DNA from: Prevotella sp.
GTDB lineage: Bacteria > Bacteroidota > Bacteroidia > Bacteroidales > Bacteroidaceae
Length of the DNA: 64,000 bases
Assembly: GCA_017412705.1 (NCBI GenBank)
Contig: JAFPWS010000032.1
Coordinates: 1-64,000, forward strand
Reading direction: 5' to 3'
Shown piece by piece: positions 30,523-39,014 of this stretch. The translations under genes were made by a program, and so were the position numbers. The notes under the pieces were generated by a model. The model worked only from the letters and a program-made list of their open reading frames with translations, searched no databases and was not told where the DNA came from. Position 1 is the first letter of the stretch. Each line of letters opens with the position of its first letter.

Positions 30523-31704
30523 TCAGCCTTCCTTCAGGCGTTCAGCCATAGCACGTCCCAGAGCCTCACACTGTAGCTTGGTATCAGCATTGAGGCTCTG
30601 CTTGATTTCCACGGGGTTGCCCACCGCCTCGAAATGCAGGTGCTCGTCGTTCCAGCGCTGAATCTCGCTGACAGCCTTTGAGGCCCAGCCATAAGAGCCG
30701 AACCAACCCAACAGGTGGTTCTTGATGTCCTTGCCCGAGAGTTCAGAGAGCAGCACGTCCATCTCGTGGTAGAGCGCCGTGTTATAGGTGGGAGCACCTA
30801 CGATGAGTCCCTTGTAGCGGAAGACGTCGCGGATGATATAGGAATGGTGGGTCTTCGACACGTTGTACATGACGATATTCTTGACACCGGCCTCCGATGC
30901 CGCACGGGCAATGACCTCTGCCGCACGTTCCGTATTGCCATACATGGTGCCATAGCAGATGACCAGTCCGGGCTCTGTCTCGTACTTCGACATGCGGTCG
31001 TACTCAGCCACTACCTTACCGATATACTGATGCCATACGGGGCCATGGGTGGCGCAAATATAGTCGAGCTTGACGCCGGCCAGCTTCTTCAGCGCATTCT
31101 GCACAGGGGTACCGTACTTGCCCACGATGTTCGAGTAGTAGCGTACCATCTCAAGCCAGAAGGTGTCGCAGTTGATCTGTTCGTCGATGACACCCCCATT
31201 CAAGGCACCGAAGCAGCCAAAGGCGTCGCCGCTGAAGAGCGTGGTGCCGCACAGGGTGACCATGGTCTCGGGCCAGTGTACCATAGGGGTGAGCACAAAG
31301 GTCAGCGTCTGTCTGCCCAGGGCCAGCGTATCGCCGTTCTTCACCTCCAAGATGCCTTCATTGATGCCATAGAAGCCTTCCATCATCTGGAACGTCTTCT
31401 TGTTGCCCACAATCTGGATGTTGGGATAGAACTTCTTGATGAGGGCTATCGAGCCACTGTGGTCGGGCTCCATGTGGTTGACGACCATGTAGTCGATGGG
31501 ACGGTCGCCAATGACCTCGCGGATGTGCTCAATGAACTGGGTGAAGAAGTCGACCTCGACCGTATCGATGAGACAGACTTTCTCGTCGTCGATGAGGTAC
31601 GAGTTGTAGCTCACACCATTGGGCAAGGGCCACAGACCCTCGAAGAGTGACTTGTTGCGGTCGTTCACGCCAACGTAGTAAATGTTCTCAGTAATCTTTT
31701 GCAT
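30523..31704 (-). CDS. Flavodiiron protein (A-type flavoprotein, O2/NO reductase)
   Basis: 393 residues. An N-terminal metallo-beta-lactamase-like domain (about 1-245) carries the diiron motif NHMEPDHSGS (His77, Glu79, Asp81, His82), HWPETMV and SGDAFGCFG, and ATHGPVWH. The C-terminal flavodoxin domain (about 252-393) has VICYGTMYGNTERAA and VGAPTYNT for FMN. Such cytoplasmic enzymes reduce O2 to water or NO to N2O in anaerobes, protecting against both. No rubredoxin domain is fused. It follows the PfkB kinase by 40 bp in the same direction and shows no promoter of its own. Confidence 0.93.
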   Translation of the reverse strand: MQKITENIYYVGVNDRNKSLFEGLWPLPNGVSYNSYLIDDEKVCLIDTVEVDFFTQFIEHIREVIGDRPIDYMVVNHMEPDHSGSIALIKKFYPNIQIVGNKKTFQMMEGFYGINEGILEVKNGDTLALGRQTLTFVLTPMVHWPETMVTLCGTTLFSGDAFGCFGALNGGVIDEQINCDTFWLEMVRYYSNIVGKYGTPVQNALKKLAGVKLDYICATHGPVWHQYIGKVVAEYDRMSKYETEPGLVICYGTMYGNTERAAEVIARAASEAGVKNIVMYNVSKTHHSYIIRDVFRYKGLIVGAPTYNTALYHEMDVLLSELSGKDIKNHLLGWFGSYGWASKAVSEIQRWNDEHLHFEAVGNPVEIKQSLNADTKLQCEALGRAMAERLKEG

Positions 31705-31744
31705 AGTCTTATTTATCTTTAGTATGTGAATCCTTGTTGTCTGG

Positions 31745-32674
31745 CTACAGCTTCATCTTCGCCCCGAACTCCGGCGACACGTAGTTGAAGAGGCTGCGGC
31801 AAGTCTCGGCAGAGAACTGCTGGCCGCACTCGATGAGCTGGTCCCACTGCTGTTCGCTGATGCCCCCGGCCATCTCCCTCTGAGTGATACCGTAGCGGAT
31901 AAGGCCATAGAGGAAGCCTGCGTTGAAGTTGTCGCCCGCGCCAATGGTGCTGACGGTATCGACAGGCGCTATGGGGTATTGTTTCCTGAACCCACCGTCC
32001 GCACGCAACTCTATGGGGTCGGCAGCCTGGGTATAGATGAACTTCTTGGTGTAGAACATGATTTGGGAGCGATAGACGACGTCGGGGTCGCTCTTCTTGA
32101 AGAGAATCTCGAAATCCTCCGCAGAGCCTCGCACAATGTCCGCCAACTCAAAGTTCTCCAGCAGGTTTGGCGTCAGTCGCATGACCTCGTCCCGATGCGA
32201 GCTGCGGAAGTTCACGTCGTAGTAGAGGATGGCCCCACGTTCATGAGCATGGTCCAGAAAACCCTTCACCTGGGGACGGATGACGGGGTTGAGCGCATAG
32301 TACGAGCCGAAAAGCACGATATCGTCAGCATTGACCTCGGGGTAGGTGAAGTCGAGCCGGTCGTTAGGATGGTCTTTGTAGAAGATGTACTCGGCGTCGT
32401 TCTGCTCGTTGAGGAAGGCCAGCGACAGGGGCGACTTAGAGTCGGGATATACATTGACACAACTGGCATCGCAACCGTTGTCCTCCAGAAAATGCGTTAT
32501 CAGCCGTCCTATGCGGTCGTTGCCCGTCTCACTGATGAAACTGGTCTTCACGCCCGAACGTCCTAACGAGATGATGGCATTAAAGGTCGAGCCTCCGGGG
32601 ACGGCTTGGATGGGCTGGTCGTTCTTGAAGATGATGTCCAGCACGGTCTCTCCTATTCCTATAACTTTTCGCAT
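31745..32674 (-). CDS. PfkB-family carbohydrate kinase
   Basis: 309 residues, cytoplasmic. The PfkB signatures are the N-terminal IGIGETVLDIIF and VPGGSTFNAIISLGRSG and the C-terminal TIGAGDNFNAGFLYGL, whose Asp is the catalytic base. DVNFRSSHRDEV and IVRGSAEDFEIL fit the fructokinase/ribokinase branch. The sugar is not certain. A second, clearer fructokinase lies in the fructan locus at 47787. It has its own promoter, divergent from the M16 peptidase, and may be cotranscribed with the flavodiiron gene. Confidence 0.88.
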   Translation of the reverse strand: MRKVIGIGETVLDIIFKNDQPIQAVPGGSTFNAIISLGRSGVKTSFISETGNDRIGRLITHFLEDNGCDASCVNVYPDSKSPLSLAFLNEQNDAEYIFYKDHPNDRLDFTYPEVNADDIVLFGSYYALNPVIRPQVKGFLDHAHERGAILYYDVNFRSSHRDEVMRLTPNLLENFELADIVRGSAEDFEILFKKSDPDVVYRSQIMFYTKKFIYTQAADPIELRADGGFRKQYPIAPVDTVSTIGAGDNFNAGFLYGLIRYGITQREMAGGISEQQWDQLIECGQQFSAETCRSLFNYVSPEFGAKMKL

Positions 32675-32691
32675 AGTTTTAAATTTTGTGG

Positions 32692-32699
32692 CAAAGATA
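32692..32699 (-). promoter_or_regulatory. -7 box of the PfkB kinase
   Basis: Minus-strand TATCTTTG, 17 nt upstream of the start. It lies 22 bp from the oppositely directed -7 box of the M16 gene, so the -33 region of each promoter covers the -7 region of the other. Confidence 0.6.
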
Positions 32700-32721
32700 C
32701 GAAAAAGTTTGGAGTTTTCAC

Positions 32722-32729
32722 TACCTTTG
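32722..32729 (+). promoter_or_regulatory. -7 box of the M16 peptidase gene
   Basis: TACCTTTG, 10 nt before the ATG at 32740, which implies a very short leader of a few nucleotides. Confidence 0.6.
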
Positions 32730-32739
32730 CACCAAAATT

Positions 32740-33960
32740 ATGACGAAATATAATACTACCACCCTCTCCAGCGGGCTTCGCGTCATCCATCTGCCCGCCA
32801 CATCGCCCGTTGTCTATTGCGGCATCGGCATCAACGCAGGCTCCCGTCAGGAAACCGCTGGCGAGGAGGGATTGGCCCACTTTTGCGAACATACCACCTT
32901 CAAGGGCACCCGCCGTCGGTCGTCGCTGCAGATACTCAACTGCCTGGAGAGTGTGGGCGGCGACCTCAACGCCTTTACCAATAAGGAAGACACCGTTTTC
33001 TACGCTGCCATCCAGCAGGAGCATTTCCTGCGTGCCGTCGACCTGCTGACGGACATCGTCTTCAACAGCCAGTATCCCCCACACGAGACAGAACACGAGG
33101 TGGACGTCATCTGCGACGAGATAGAGAGCTACAACGACTCGCCTGCCGAGCTCATCTACGACGAGTTCGAGAACCTGCTCTTTGCCGGGCATCCCTTGGG
33201 ACACAACATCTTAGGCACACGCGAGCGCATACTCTCCTTCACCAGCGAGGACGCCCTCCGCTTCAACCGGCACCACTATCGTCCCGACAATGCCATCTTC
33301 TTTGTCTATGGAAACATCAGCTTCCCCCGTCTGGTGAGGAACTTGGAACAAAGGGTAACCCCCACCGAACCTCCCCGAGGTGAGGAAGGGAGGGGGCAGG
33401 TGGGTATAGGGACGACCCACGCTCCCTACTCCTCCGGGCAACACCACCAGGCGCACGTCATGCTGGGCAGCAAGGCATACGCCTGGGACGACGAGCGACG
33501 CATACCCCTCTACCTGCTGAACAACATGCTGGGCGGCCCGGCCATGAATGCCCGTCTGAACCTCTCGCTACGCGAGCGCAACGGACTGGTATATACCGTC
33601 GAGAGCTCGATGGCGAGCTACAGCGATACAGGATGCTGGAGCGTCTATTTCGGTTGCGACCACCACGATGTGAAACGCTGTCTACGCCTGGTGCATCGCG
33701 AGCTGGACCGCATGATGCAACACCCCTTGAGTGAGCGACAGCTGACTGCTGCCAAGCGACAGTTGAAGGGTCAGCTTGCCATTGCCTGCGACAACCGTGA
33801 GCAGTATGCCTTGGACTTCGCCAAGCATTTCCTGCACTATGGACAGGAGCGCGACATCACCCATCTGCTGCAGCATATCGAGGCCATCACAGCTTCCCAG
33901 CTACAGGATGTGGCTCAGCATATTTTTGCCCCTGAGCGTCTTCAGCAACTGATACTGTAG
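32740..33960 (+). CDS. M16-family zinc metallopeptidase
   Basis: 406 residues from the ATG at 32740; the open frame reaches back to 32686 but runs across the promoter. The inverted zinc motif HFCEH (47-51) lies in EEGLAHFCEHTTFKGT, with the distal Glu in VDVICDEIESYNDS. The C-terminal half shows LNLSLRERNGLVYTVESSMASYSDTG, typical of the second M16 domain. There is no signal peptide, so it is cytoplasmic and probably degrades peptides. An odd Pro/Gly/Arg stretch (about residues 205-228, TPTEPPRGEEGRGQVG) coincides with a GC-rich palindromic repeat in the DNA. Confidence 0.92.
   Translation: MTKYNTTTLSSGLRVIHLPATSPVVYCGIGINAGSRQETAGEEGLAHFCEHTTFKGTRRRSSLQILNCLESVGGDLNAFTNKEDTVFYAAIQQEHFLRAVDLLTDIVFNSQYPPHETEHEVDVICDEIESYNDSPAELIYDEFENLLFAGHPLGHNILGTRERILSFTSEDALRFNRHHYRPDNAIFFVYGNISFPRLVRNLEQRVTPTEPPRGEEGRGQVGIGTTHAPYSSGQHHQAHVMLGSKAYAWDDERRIPLYLLNNMLGGPAMNARLNLSLRERNGLVYTVESSMASYSDTGCWSVYFGCDHHDVKRCLRLVHRELDRMMQHPLSERQLTAAKRQLKGQLAIACDNREQYALDFAKHFLHYGQERDITHLLQHIEAITASQLQDVAQHIFAPERLQQLIL
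33363..33408. repeat. GC-rich palindromic repeat embedded in frame in the M16 gene
   Basis: ACCTCCCCGAGG followed by GAGGAAGGGAGGGGG resembles the intergenic CCTCCCC...GGGGAGG elements at 56605-56705 and 57944-57972, but here it lies inside the coding sequence and is translated in frame. Confidence 0.5.
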
Positions 33961-33996
33961 TTACTCTCACTCAATAAAAAATTAACCCAAATTTAT

Positions 33997-34027
33997 TTTG
34001 TTTTGTTCTCGCTAATTCGTAACTTTG
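33997..34027 (+). promoter_or_regulatory. Promoter of the fructan-locus regulator
   Basis: -33 TTTG at 33997-34000 and -7 TAACTTTG at 34020-34027, spacer 19. The -7 box is 32 nt before the ATG at 34060. Confidence 0.7.
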
Positions 34028-34059
34028 CAGGCAGAACCATAAAGATTTGAACCAAGGAC

Positions 34060-35688
34060 ATGCAGAAACTACTAACAAATACGATAGTAAGTGTACTGAT
34101 TTTGTTATGTTTAGGATGTAGCCGTCAGCAACCACGCTACGCGATTGGCGTATCACAATGCTCTGAAGACATCTGGCGCGAGAAGCAGAACGCTGAGATG
34201 CGCATGGGATGTTATTTCCAGGACGATGTGAAACTGTGCTTTGCTGCTGCCTACGATAGTGACGAGCGACAGATACAGCAGATAGACAGCCTGCTCAAAA
34301 TAGGCATCGACCTGCTTATTGTGGCTCCCAACCAAGTGCAGACCATATCGCCAGCCATCGACAGGGCCTACGACAGTGGCATCCCCGTCATCGTCTTTGA
34401 GCGTAAGACCAACTCGCAAAAGTACACAGCTTTCGTGAGTGCCGACAACTACGAGATGGGGCGTCAGATGGGCGAATACGTGGCTACGCGTTTGGACGAC
34501 AACGGCAACGTGATAGAGGTAATGGGTCTGGAGGGCTCGTCACCAGCCATTGAGCGCCATGAGGGATTCATGGAGGCACTGAGTCACTATCCGAACATCC
34601 ATGTCCTGGCCACCCTGCAGGGCGACTGGACGGAAGAGTCAGCCTATCATGCCGTAAAGGAATGGCGCAAGGAACATCCCTGCGAGCAGATTGACTTCGT
34701 CTTCGGACAGAACGATCGCATGGCCATCGGAGCGCGCAAAGCCCTACAGGAAAGCAAAATGCCAACTGCTAATAGCCATTGCAACGCCACACTCTCAAAG
34801 AGAGAAAAGCCATTATACTGTGGCATCGACGGTCTGCCAGGCGAGGATGGAGGCATCCAACTGGTACGCGACTCCATTCTTGACGCCACCTATATCTATC
34901 CTACCCGTGGTGACCAGCTGTTGCAGCTGGCTATCGACATCCTGGAAGGCAAGCCCTACAAGAAGGAGACTCTTCTCATGTCAGCCCTTGTTACCAACGA
35001 CAATGCCCATCTGCTGGTGATGCAGAACGACGAGATTATTCGCCAGTCCTCCTGGTTAGGTCAGCTACATCAGAAGGCAGACACCTATCTGCAACAGCTC
35101 GACAACCAACGCATCATCACATTGTTGGCCTGCATCGTCATCGTCCTGTTGCTGACGACACTGATACTGTTCTATCGCTACCATCTTGGCAAGATGACCT
35201 TGCGCCGAGAGCGCGTAGTCAACACCCTATGGAACCTGAAACCCGAGGATGTGGCATCGATGACTCCTGCAAAGGACGCGCCAGAGGATGACAAGCCCGC
35301 TGAAGACGCTGAACACCCAGTAGAGTCCGAGGACACTGACGCTGATAATGCTCAGGAACTACCAGCCTCAGCTTCCCTCTTCATCACCCGCTTCAGAGAG
35401 GTGGTAGAGGCCCGTCTGGAGAACAGCGAGCTCAGCGTGGAGGACCTTGCTGCTGACATGAATCTCAGTCGTGTGCAACTCTATCGCAAGGTCAAAGCCG
35501 TCACAGGTGCTACCCCCGTGGAGATCCTGCGTACTGCACGCCTGAATCGTGGCTATCAGCTGTTGCTGACTACGGACAAGAGTGTCAGCGAAGTGGCCTA
35601 TCAGGTAGGCTTCACTGCTCCCAGCTACTTCACCAAATGTTTCAAGAAAGAATACGGAAAGTTGCCTGGCGACGTACGACAAAGCTGA
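34060..35688 (+). CDS. Membrane-spanning one-component regulator: periplasmic sugar-binding domain, one TM, AraC-type HTH
   Basis: 542 residues. The N-terminal signal ends LLCLGC (Cys20), so the end is either lipidated or a membrane anchor. Residues about 26-330 form a ribose-binding-protein-like sensor (IDLLIVAPNQVQTISPAIDRAY, IPVIVFERKTNSQKY, FVFGQNDRMAIGARKAL, CGIDGLPGEDGGIQLV). A transmembrane helix follows (about 351-373, LLACIVIVLLLTTLILFY), then an acidic linker (EDDKPAEDAEHPVESEDTDAD) and a C-terminal AraC domain (about 440-542: LSVEDLAADMNLSRVQLYRK, SVSEVAYQVGFTAPSYFTKC). It resembles the fructose-sensing hybrid two-component regulator of Bacteroides fructan loci with the histidine kinase and receiver removed. 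It probably activates the genes at 35872 and 44870. Confidence 0.9.
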   Translation: MQKLLTNTIVSVLILLCLGCSRQQPRYAIGVSQCSEDIWREKQNAEMRMGCYFQDDVKLCFAAAYDSDERQIQQIDSLLKIGIDLLIVAPNQVQTISPAIDRAYDSGIPVIVFERKTNSQKYTAFVSADNYEMGRQMGEYVATRLDDNGNVIEVMGLEGSSPAIERHEGFMEALSHYPNIHVLATLQGDWTEESAYHAVKEWRKEHPCEQIDFVFGQNDRMAIGARKALQESKMPTANSHCNATLSKREKPLYCGIDGLPGEDGGIQLVRDSILDATYIYPTRGDQLLQLAIDILEGKPYKKETLLMSALVTNDNAHLLVMQNDEIIRQSSWLGQLHQKADTYLQQLDNQRIITLLACIVIVLLLTTLILFYRYHLGKMTLRRERVVNTLWNLKPEDVASMTPAKDAPEDDKPAEDAEHPVESEDTDADNAQELPASASLFITRFREVVEARLENSELSVEDLAADMNLSRVQLYRKVKAVTGATPVEILRTARLNRGYQLLLTTDKSVSEVAYQVGFTAPSYFTKCFKKEYGKLPGDVRQS

Positions 35689-35722
35689 CAGGAAACCTTG
35701 TCATAGGGCATCAGTGCTTAAG

Positions 35723-35768
35723 AAAAATCGTTCAATGTCTATCAAAATTGTTGCATTGAACGATTTTT
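35723..35768. promoter_or_regulatory. Inverted-repeat element A upstream of the fructan susC (possible operator and/or terminator)
   Basis: Arms AAAAATCGTTCAATG (35723-35737) and CATTGAACGATTTTT (35754-35768) pair perfectly. The same element, with TGTTGCA(T/A)TGAACG and CGTTCA kept in register, occurs at 44733-44778 upstream of GH32. In both, the right arm ends exactly 53 nt before the -7 box. The T run after the stem means it could also terminate the regulator transcript. Confidence 0.75.
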
Positions 35769-35795
35769 TGGGTCTCTTGAAACATCTTTTTTATC

Positions 35796-35822
35796 TTGTA
35801 TGGGCGAAAGAGTGTACTTTTG
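35796..35822 (+). promoter_or_regulatory. Promoter of the fructan susC-susD operon
   Basis: -7 box TACTTTTG at 35815-35822, with a weaker TTG at 35796-35798 as a possible -33 box. The leader is about 45 nt. Confidence 0.65.
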
Positions 35823-35871
35823 CTGCAAAGATTTTAAGCAACAAGAGTACTAACAAAAACCTATCAAGCAA

Positions 35872-38800
35872 ATGAAACAAGTGAAAAGATTCATTCTGAG
35901 TTTCCTGGCTTTGACGTTATGTACATTAATGTACGCGCAACAGGAAATCACTGGTACGGTGACTGACGCCATGGGGCCTGTCATCGGTGCGACTGTCATG
36001 GAGAAGGGCACTACCAATGGTACTGTGACCGACTTCGACGGAAACTTCAAGTTGAAGGTGGAACCTGGCAAGATGCTGGTGTTCTCCTACATTGGTTATC
36101 AGCCGCAGGAGCTGCCAGCCCAGAACGGGATGTCAGTAACCCTGAAGGAAGACTCCCAGACCTTGAACGAGGTGGTGGTGACTGGTTACCAGGTTCAGCG
36201 CAAGGCAGACCTGACGGGTTCTGTAGGCGTTGTAGAGACCAAGGACTTCAAGGCCAGCAACACAGACCCCATGTCATCACTGCAGGGTAAAGTTCCCGGC
36301 ATGACAATTACTTCTAACGGATCGCCCTCTGGCGAAGCTAACGTCCAGATTCGTGGTATCGGCTCTATGGGTGGATCAAGCACTGCTCCTCTCTACATTG
36401 TGGATGGCATGCCATTCAGTGGCTCCCTCAATAGCCTGAATCCCTCAGACATTGAGTCTATGCAGGTGCTGAAGGATGCCGCTTCCGCTTCTATCTACGG
36501 TAGCCGAGCATCTAACGGTGTCGTTGTTATCACTACCAAGAAAGGTAAGAAGGGCGACAAGGTGAACATCGATTTCAACGCATCGGTCTCTATGTCGTGG
36601 ATGACTCAGAAGATGAAGCTGCTCAACAGCCAGCAGTATGCTACCGCACTGGTGCAGGCCGCACTCAACGATGAAAAGAGCCCTGAGGACTATGCCGCAA
36701 ACTACGGTCTGGCCCTTGACGTTAAAGACGGAATGCCCATCACCGTTTATAATCCTGAATTGGGCACGATGGTCAACTACAACGTGGGCGGCTTCTACGA
36801 CGGCTATATGAACGCCAAGAAGACGATGCCCTTCAGCGATACCGATTGGGTGGATGAGATTGGACGCACCGGTATCACCCAGAACTACGACCTCTCTTTC
36901 TCAAAGGCTAACGACAAGGGTTCTTCACTCTTCTCAGTCGGTTACAAGAAGGCCACCGGTGTACTGAAACATACTGACTTCGAGAACTTCTCAGCCCGCT
37001 TCAACAGTGTTTATAAGCTGAACAAGATTGTCAGTGTCGGCGAGAACGCTACCTTCTCTTATTCTACTAATGTTGACTGCGCTCCATTGGAGAACGCCCT
37101 AAAGATAGCTCCTACACTTCCTGTCTACGAGATTGACGGTGAGACCTTCTCTGGTCCTGTAGGTGGTATGAGCGACCGCCAGAACCCCCTGCGCGAGCTG
37201 TACCACAATAAGGACAACCGTCTGAAGAAGTGGCGCATCTTTGCCAACACATACGTTGACATCACCCCCATTAAGGGAATGTTGTTCCGCTCGAACTTTG
37301 GTATCGACTATACCAACAGCAACATCCGCAGCTTGCAGCACACCTGGGACTCTGACGTTGTCAAGAACAGCACCAGTGCCAGCACGATGTCGCAGACCCA
37401 CAGCACCAAGTGGACATGGTCGAACACCTTGCAGTATAACTTCGATATCACAGAAGGTCACAACCTCAACGTTCTGCTCGGTCTGGAGACCCACCAGGAC
37501 AATGGCATCGACTTCTCTGCACGTCGTACAGACTATCCTCTGGAGACGCTTGACTACATGTGGCCCAATGCCGGTACTGGCATTCAGAGCGTAACAGGTG
37601 CAGGCGACTCTTATAAGCTGATGTCTTACTTCGGTAAGATTGACTATAACTGGAACGACCTGCTGTTGGCATCGTTCACACTGCGTTACGATGGTTCAAG
37701 CCGTTTCGGTAAGAACAACCAGTATGGTACCTTCCCATCAGTATCATTGGCCTATCGCCTCTCCAAGCACATTGATGCTCCTTGGCTCCGCGACTGGAAG
37801 ATTCGCGCCAGCTTTGGTGTAACTGGTAACCAAGGCATGAACTCCAACACAGCACGCTACGGACTCTATGTGGCCAACTATGGTTCTGACCGCGAGAACT
37901 CAACAGCTTACGACCTCAATCTGCAGGGCTCAGGTACACTGCCTTCAGGTTACTACAAGTCGCAGTCATCCAACGAAGACCTCAAGTGGGAGTCTTCTTC
38001 ACAGTGGAACTTCGGTACCGACTTCTCACTCTTCGGAGGCGAGCTCTACGGATCGTACGATCTGTTCTTCAAGGAGACCAAGGACATGCTCGTTCAGCCT
38101 GCCTTCCTCGGAGCCATCGGTTTTGGTGGTCAGACCTGGATCAACGGTCCTACGCTGAAGAACTGGGGTATGGAGCTCTCGCTAGGCTACCGCCATCAGA
38201 CAGCTTACGGTCTGTCGTACAACATCACAGGTAATATCGACTTCTACCGTTCAAAGGTAACCTATCTGCCTGAGAACTCAAAGAACTCTTACGAGCATAA
38301 CGACTACCACAACCTGGCTCAGGACGCCAAGGCCTATGGCTCGCTCATCGGCTACGTGGTCGAGGGTCTCTATCAGTCTCGCGAGGAAGTGCTGGCTCAC
38401 GGACAGGCTGGTGCTCGCGTAGGTGGTCTGAAGTATGCCGACCTCAATGGTGACGGTAAGATTAACGAGGCCGACCGTACTTGGGTGTTCAATCCCGTGC
38501 CCAACTTCTCGTATGGTATCAATGTCGACCTGGGTTACAAGGACTTCGACTTCACCATGTTCTGGCAGGGTGTCTCGGGTGTTGACGTCATCAATAATCA
38601 GAAGTACCAGACCGACTTCTGGAGCATTACCGATGCCGGTTCAAACAAGGGTGAGCGTCTGATTGACGCCTGGACACCAGCCAACACTGGCTCCAGCATT
38701 CCTGCTCTCACTACCTCTAACGGTGCTGACGAAGGTCGTATGTCATCCTACTTCGTAGAGAATGGCTCTTACATCAAGTTGCGCACACTCCAGCTGGGTT

Positions 38801-38979
38801 ACAACTTCCCAACAGCATTGGCTAAGAAGCTGTTGCTTCAGAAGTCACGTATCTATATCTCTGCTGACAACCTGCTGACCATCAAGTCAAGTTCGCTCAC
38901 ATGTTCCGATCCTGAGAACACTGCATGGAACTATCCTCACACTGCTTCCTTCACTGTTGGTGTGCAGCTGGGCTTCTAA
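35872..38979 (+). CDS. SusC-family TonB-linked receptor of the fructan locus
   Basis: 1035 residues. Signal peptide MKQVKRFILSFLALTLCTLMYAQ, carboxypeptidase-regulatory-like domain (ITGTVTDAMGPVIGATV, with FDGNFKLKVEPG), TonB-box region (LNEVVVTGYQVQRKADLTG), plug (IESMQVLKDAASASIYGSR, NGVVVITTKKGKKG) and barrel ending in FTVGVQLGF. It imports fructooligosaccharides with the SusD at 39015. The substrate is inferred from the GH32, fructokinase and regulator in the same locus. It starts the first transcription unit of the locus, downstream of element A. Confidence 0.95.
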   Translation: MKQVKRFILSFLALTLCTLMYAQQEITGTVTDAMGPVIGATVMEKGTTNGTVTDFDGNFKLKVEPGKMLVFSYIGYQPQELPAQNGMSVTLKEDSQTLNEVVVTGYQVQRKADLTGSVGVVETKDFKASNTDPMSSLQGKVPGMTITSNGSPSGEANVQIRGIGSMGGSSTAPLYIVDGMPFSGSLNSLNPSDIESMQVLKDAASASIYGSRASNGVVVITTKKGKKGDKVNIDFNASVSMSWMTQKMKLLNSQQYATALVQAALNDEKSPEDYAANYGLALDVKDGMPITVYNPELGTMVNYNVGGFYDGYMNAKKTMPFSDTDWVDEIGRTGITQNYDLSFSKANDKGSSLFSVGYKKATGVLKHTDFENFSARFNSVYKLNKIVSVGENATFSYSTNVDCAPLENALKIAPTLPVYEIDGETFSGPVGGMSDRQNPLRELYHNKDNRLKKWRIFANTYVDITPIKGMLFRSNFGIDYTNSNIRSLQHTWDSDVVKNSTSASTMSQTHSTKWTWSNTLQYNFDITEGHNLNVLLGLETHQDNGIDFSARRTDYPLETLDYMWPNAGTGIQSVTGAGDSYKLMSYFGKIDYNWNDLLLASFTLRYDGSSRFGKNNQYGTFPSVSLAYRLSKHIDAPWLRDWKIRASFGVTGNQGMNSNTARYGLYVANYGSDRENSTAYDLNLQGSGTLPSGYYKSQSSNEDLKWESSSQWNFGTDFSLFGGELYGSYDLFFKETKDMLVQPAFLGAIGFGGQTWINGPTLKNWGMELSLGYRHQTAYGLSYNITGNIDFYRSKVTYLPENSKNSYEHNDYHNLAQDAKAYGSLIGYVVEGLYQSREEVLAHGQAGARVGGLKYADLNGDGKINEADRTWVFNPVPNFSYGINVDLGYKDFDFTMFWQGVSGVDVINNQKYQTDFWSITDAGSNKGERLIDAWTPANTGSSIPALTTSNGADEGRMSSYFVENGSYIKLRTLQLGYNFPTALAKKLLLQKSRIYISADNLLTIKSSSLTCSDPENTAWNYPHTASFTVGVQLGF

Positions 38980-39014
38980 TTAAGTTAAGAATTAAGAGTT
39001 AAGAATTAAGAGTT
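38980..39014. repeat. Heptad-phased spacer before the fructan susD
   Basis: Units TTAAGAA, TTAAGAG, TTAAGAA and TTAAGAG run in tandem up to TT-ATG. It fills the whole gap between the SusC stop and the SusD start. Confidence 0.75.
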
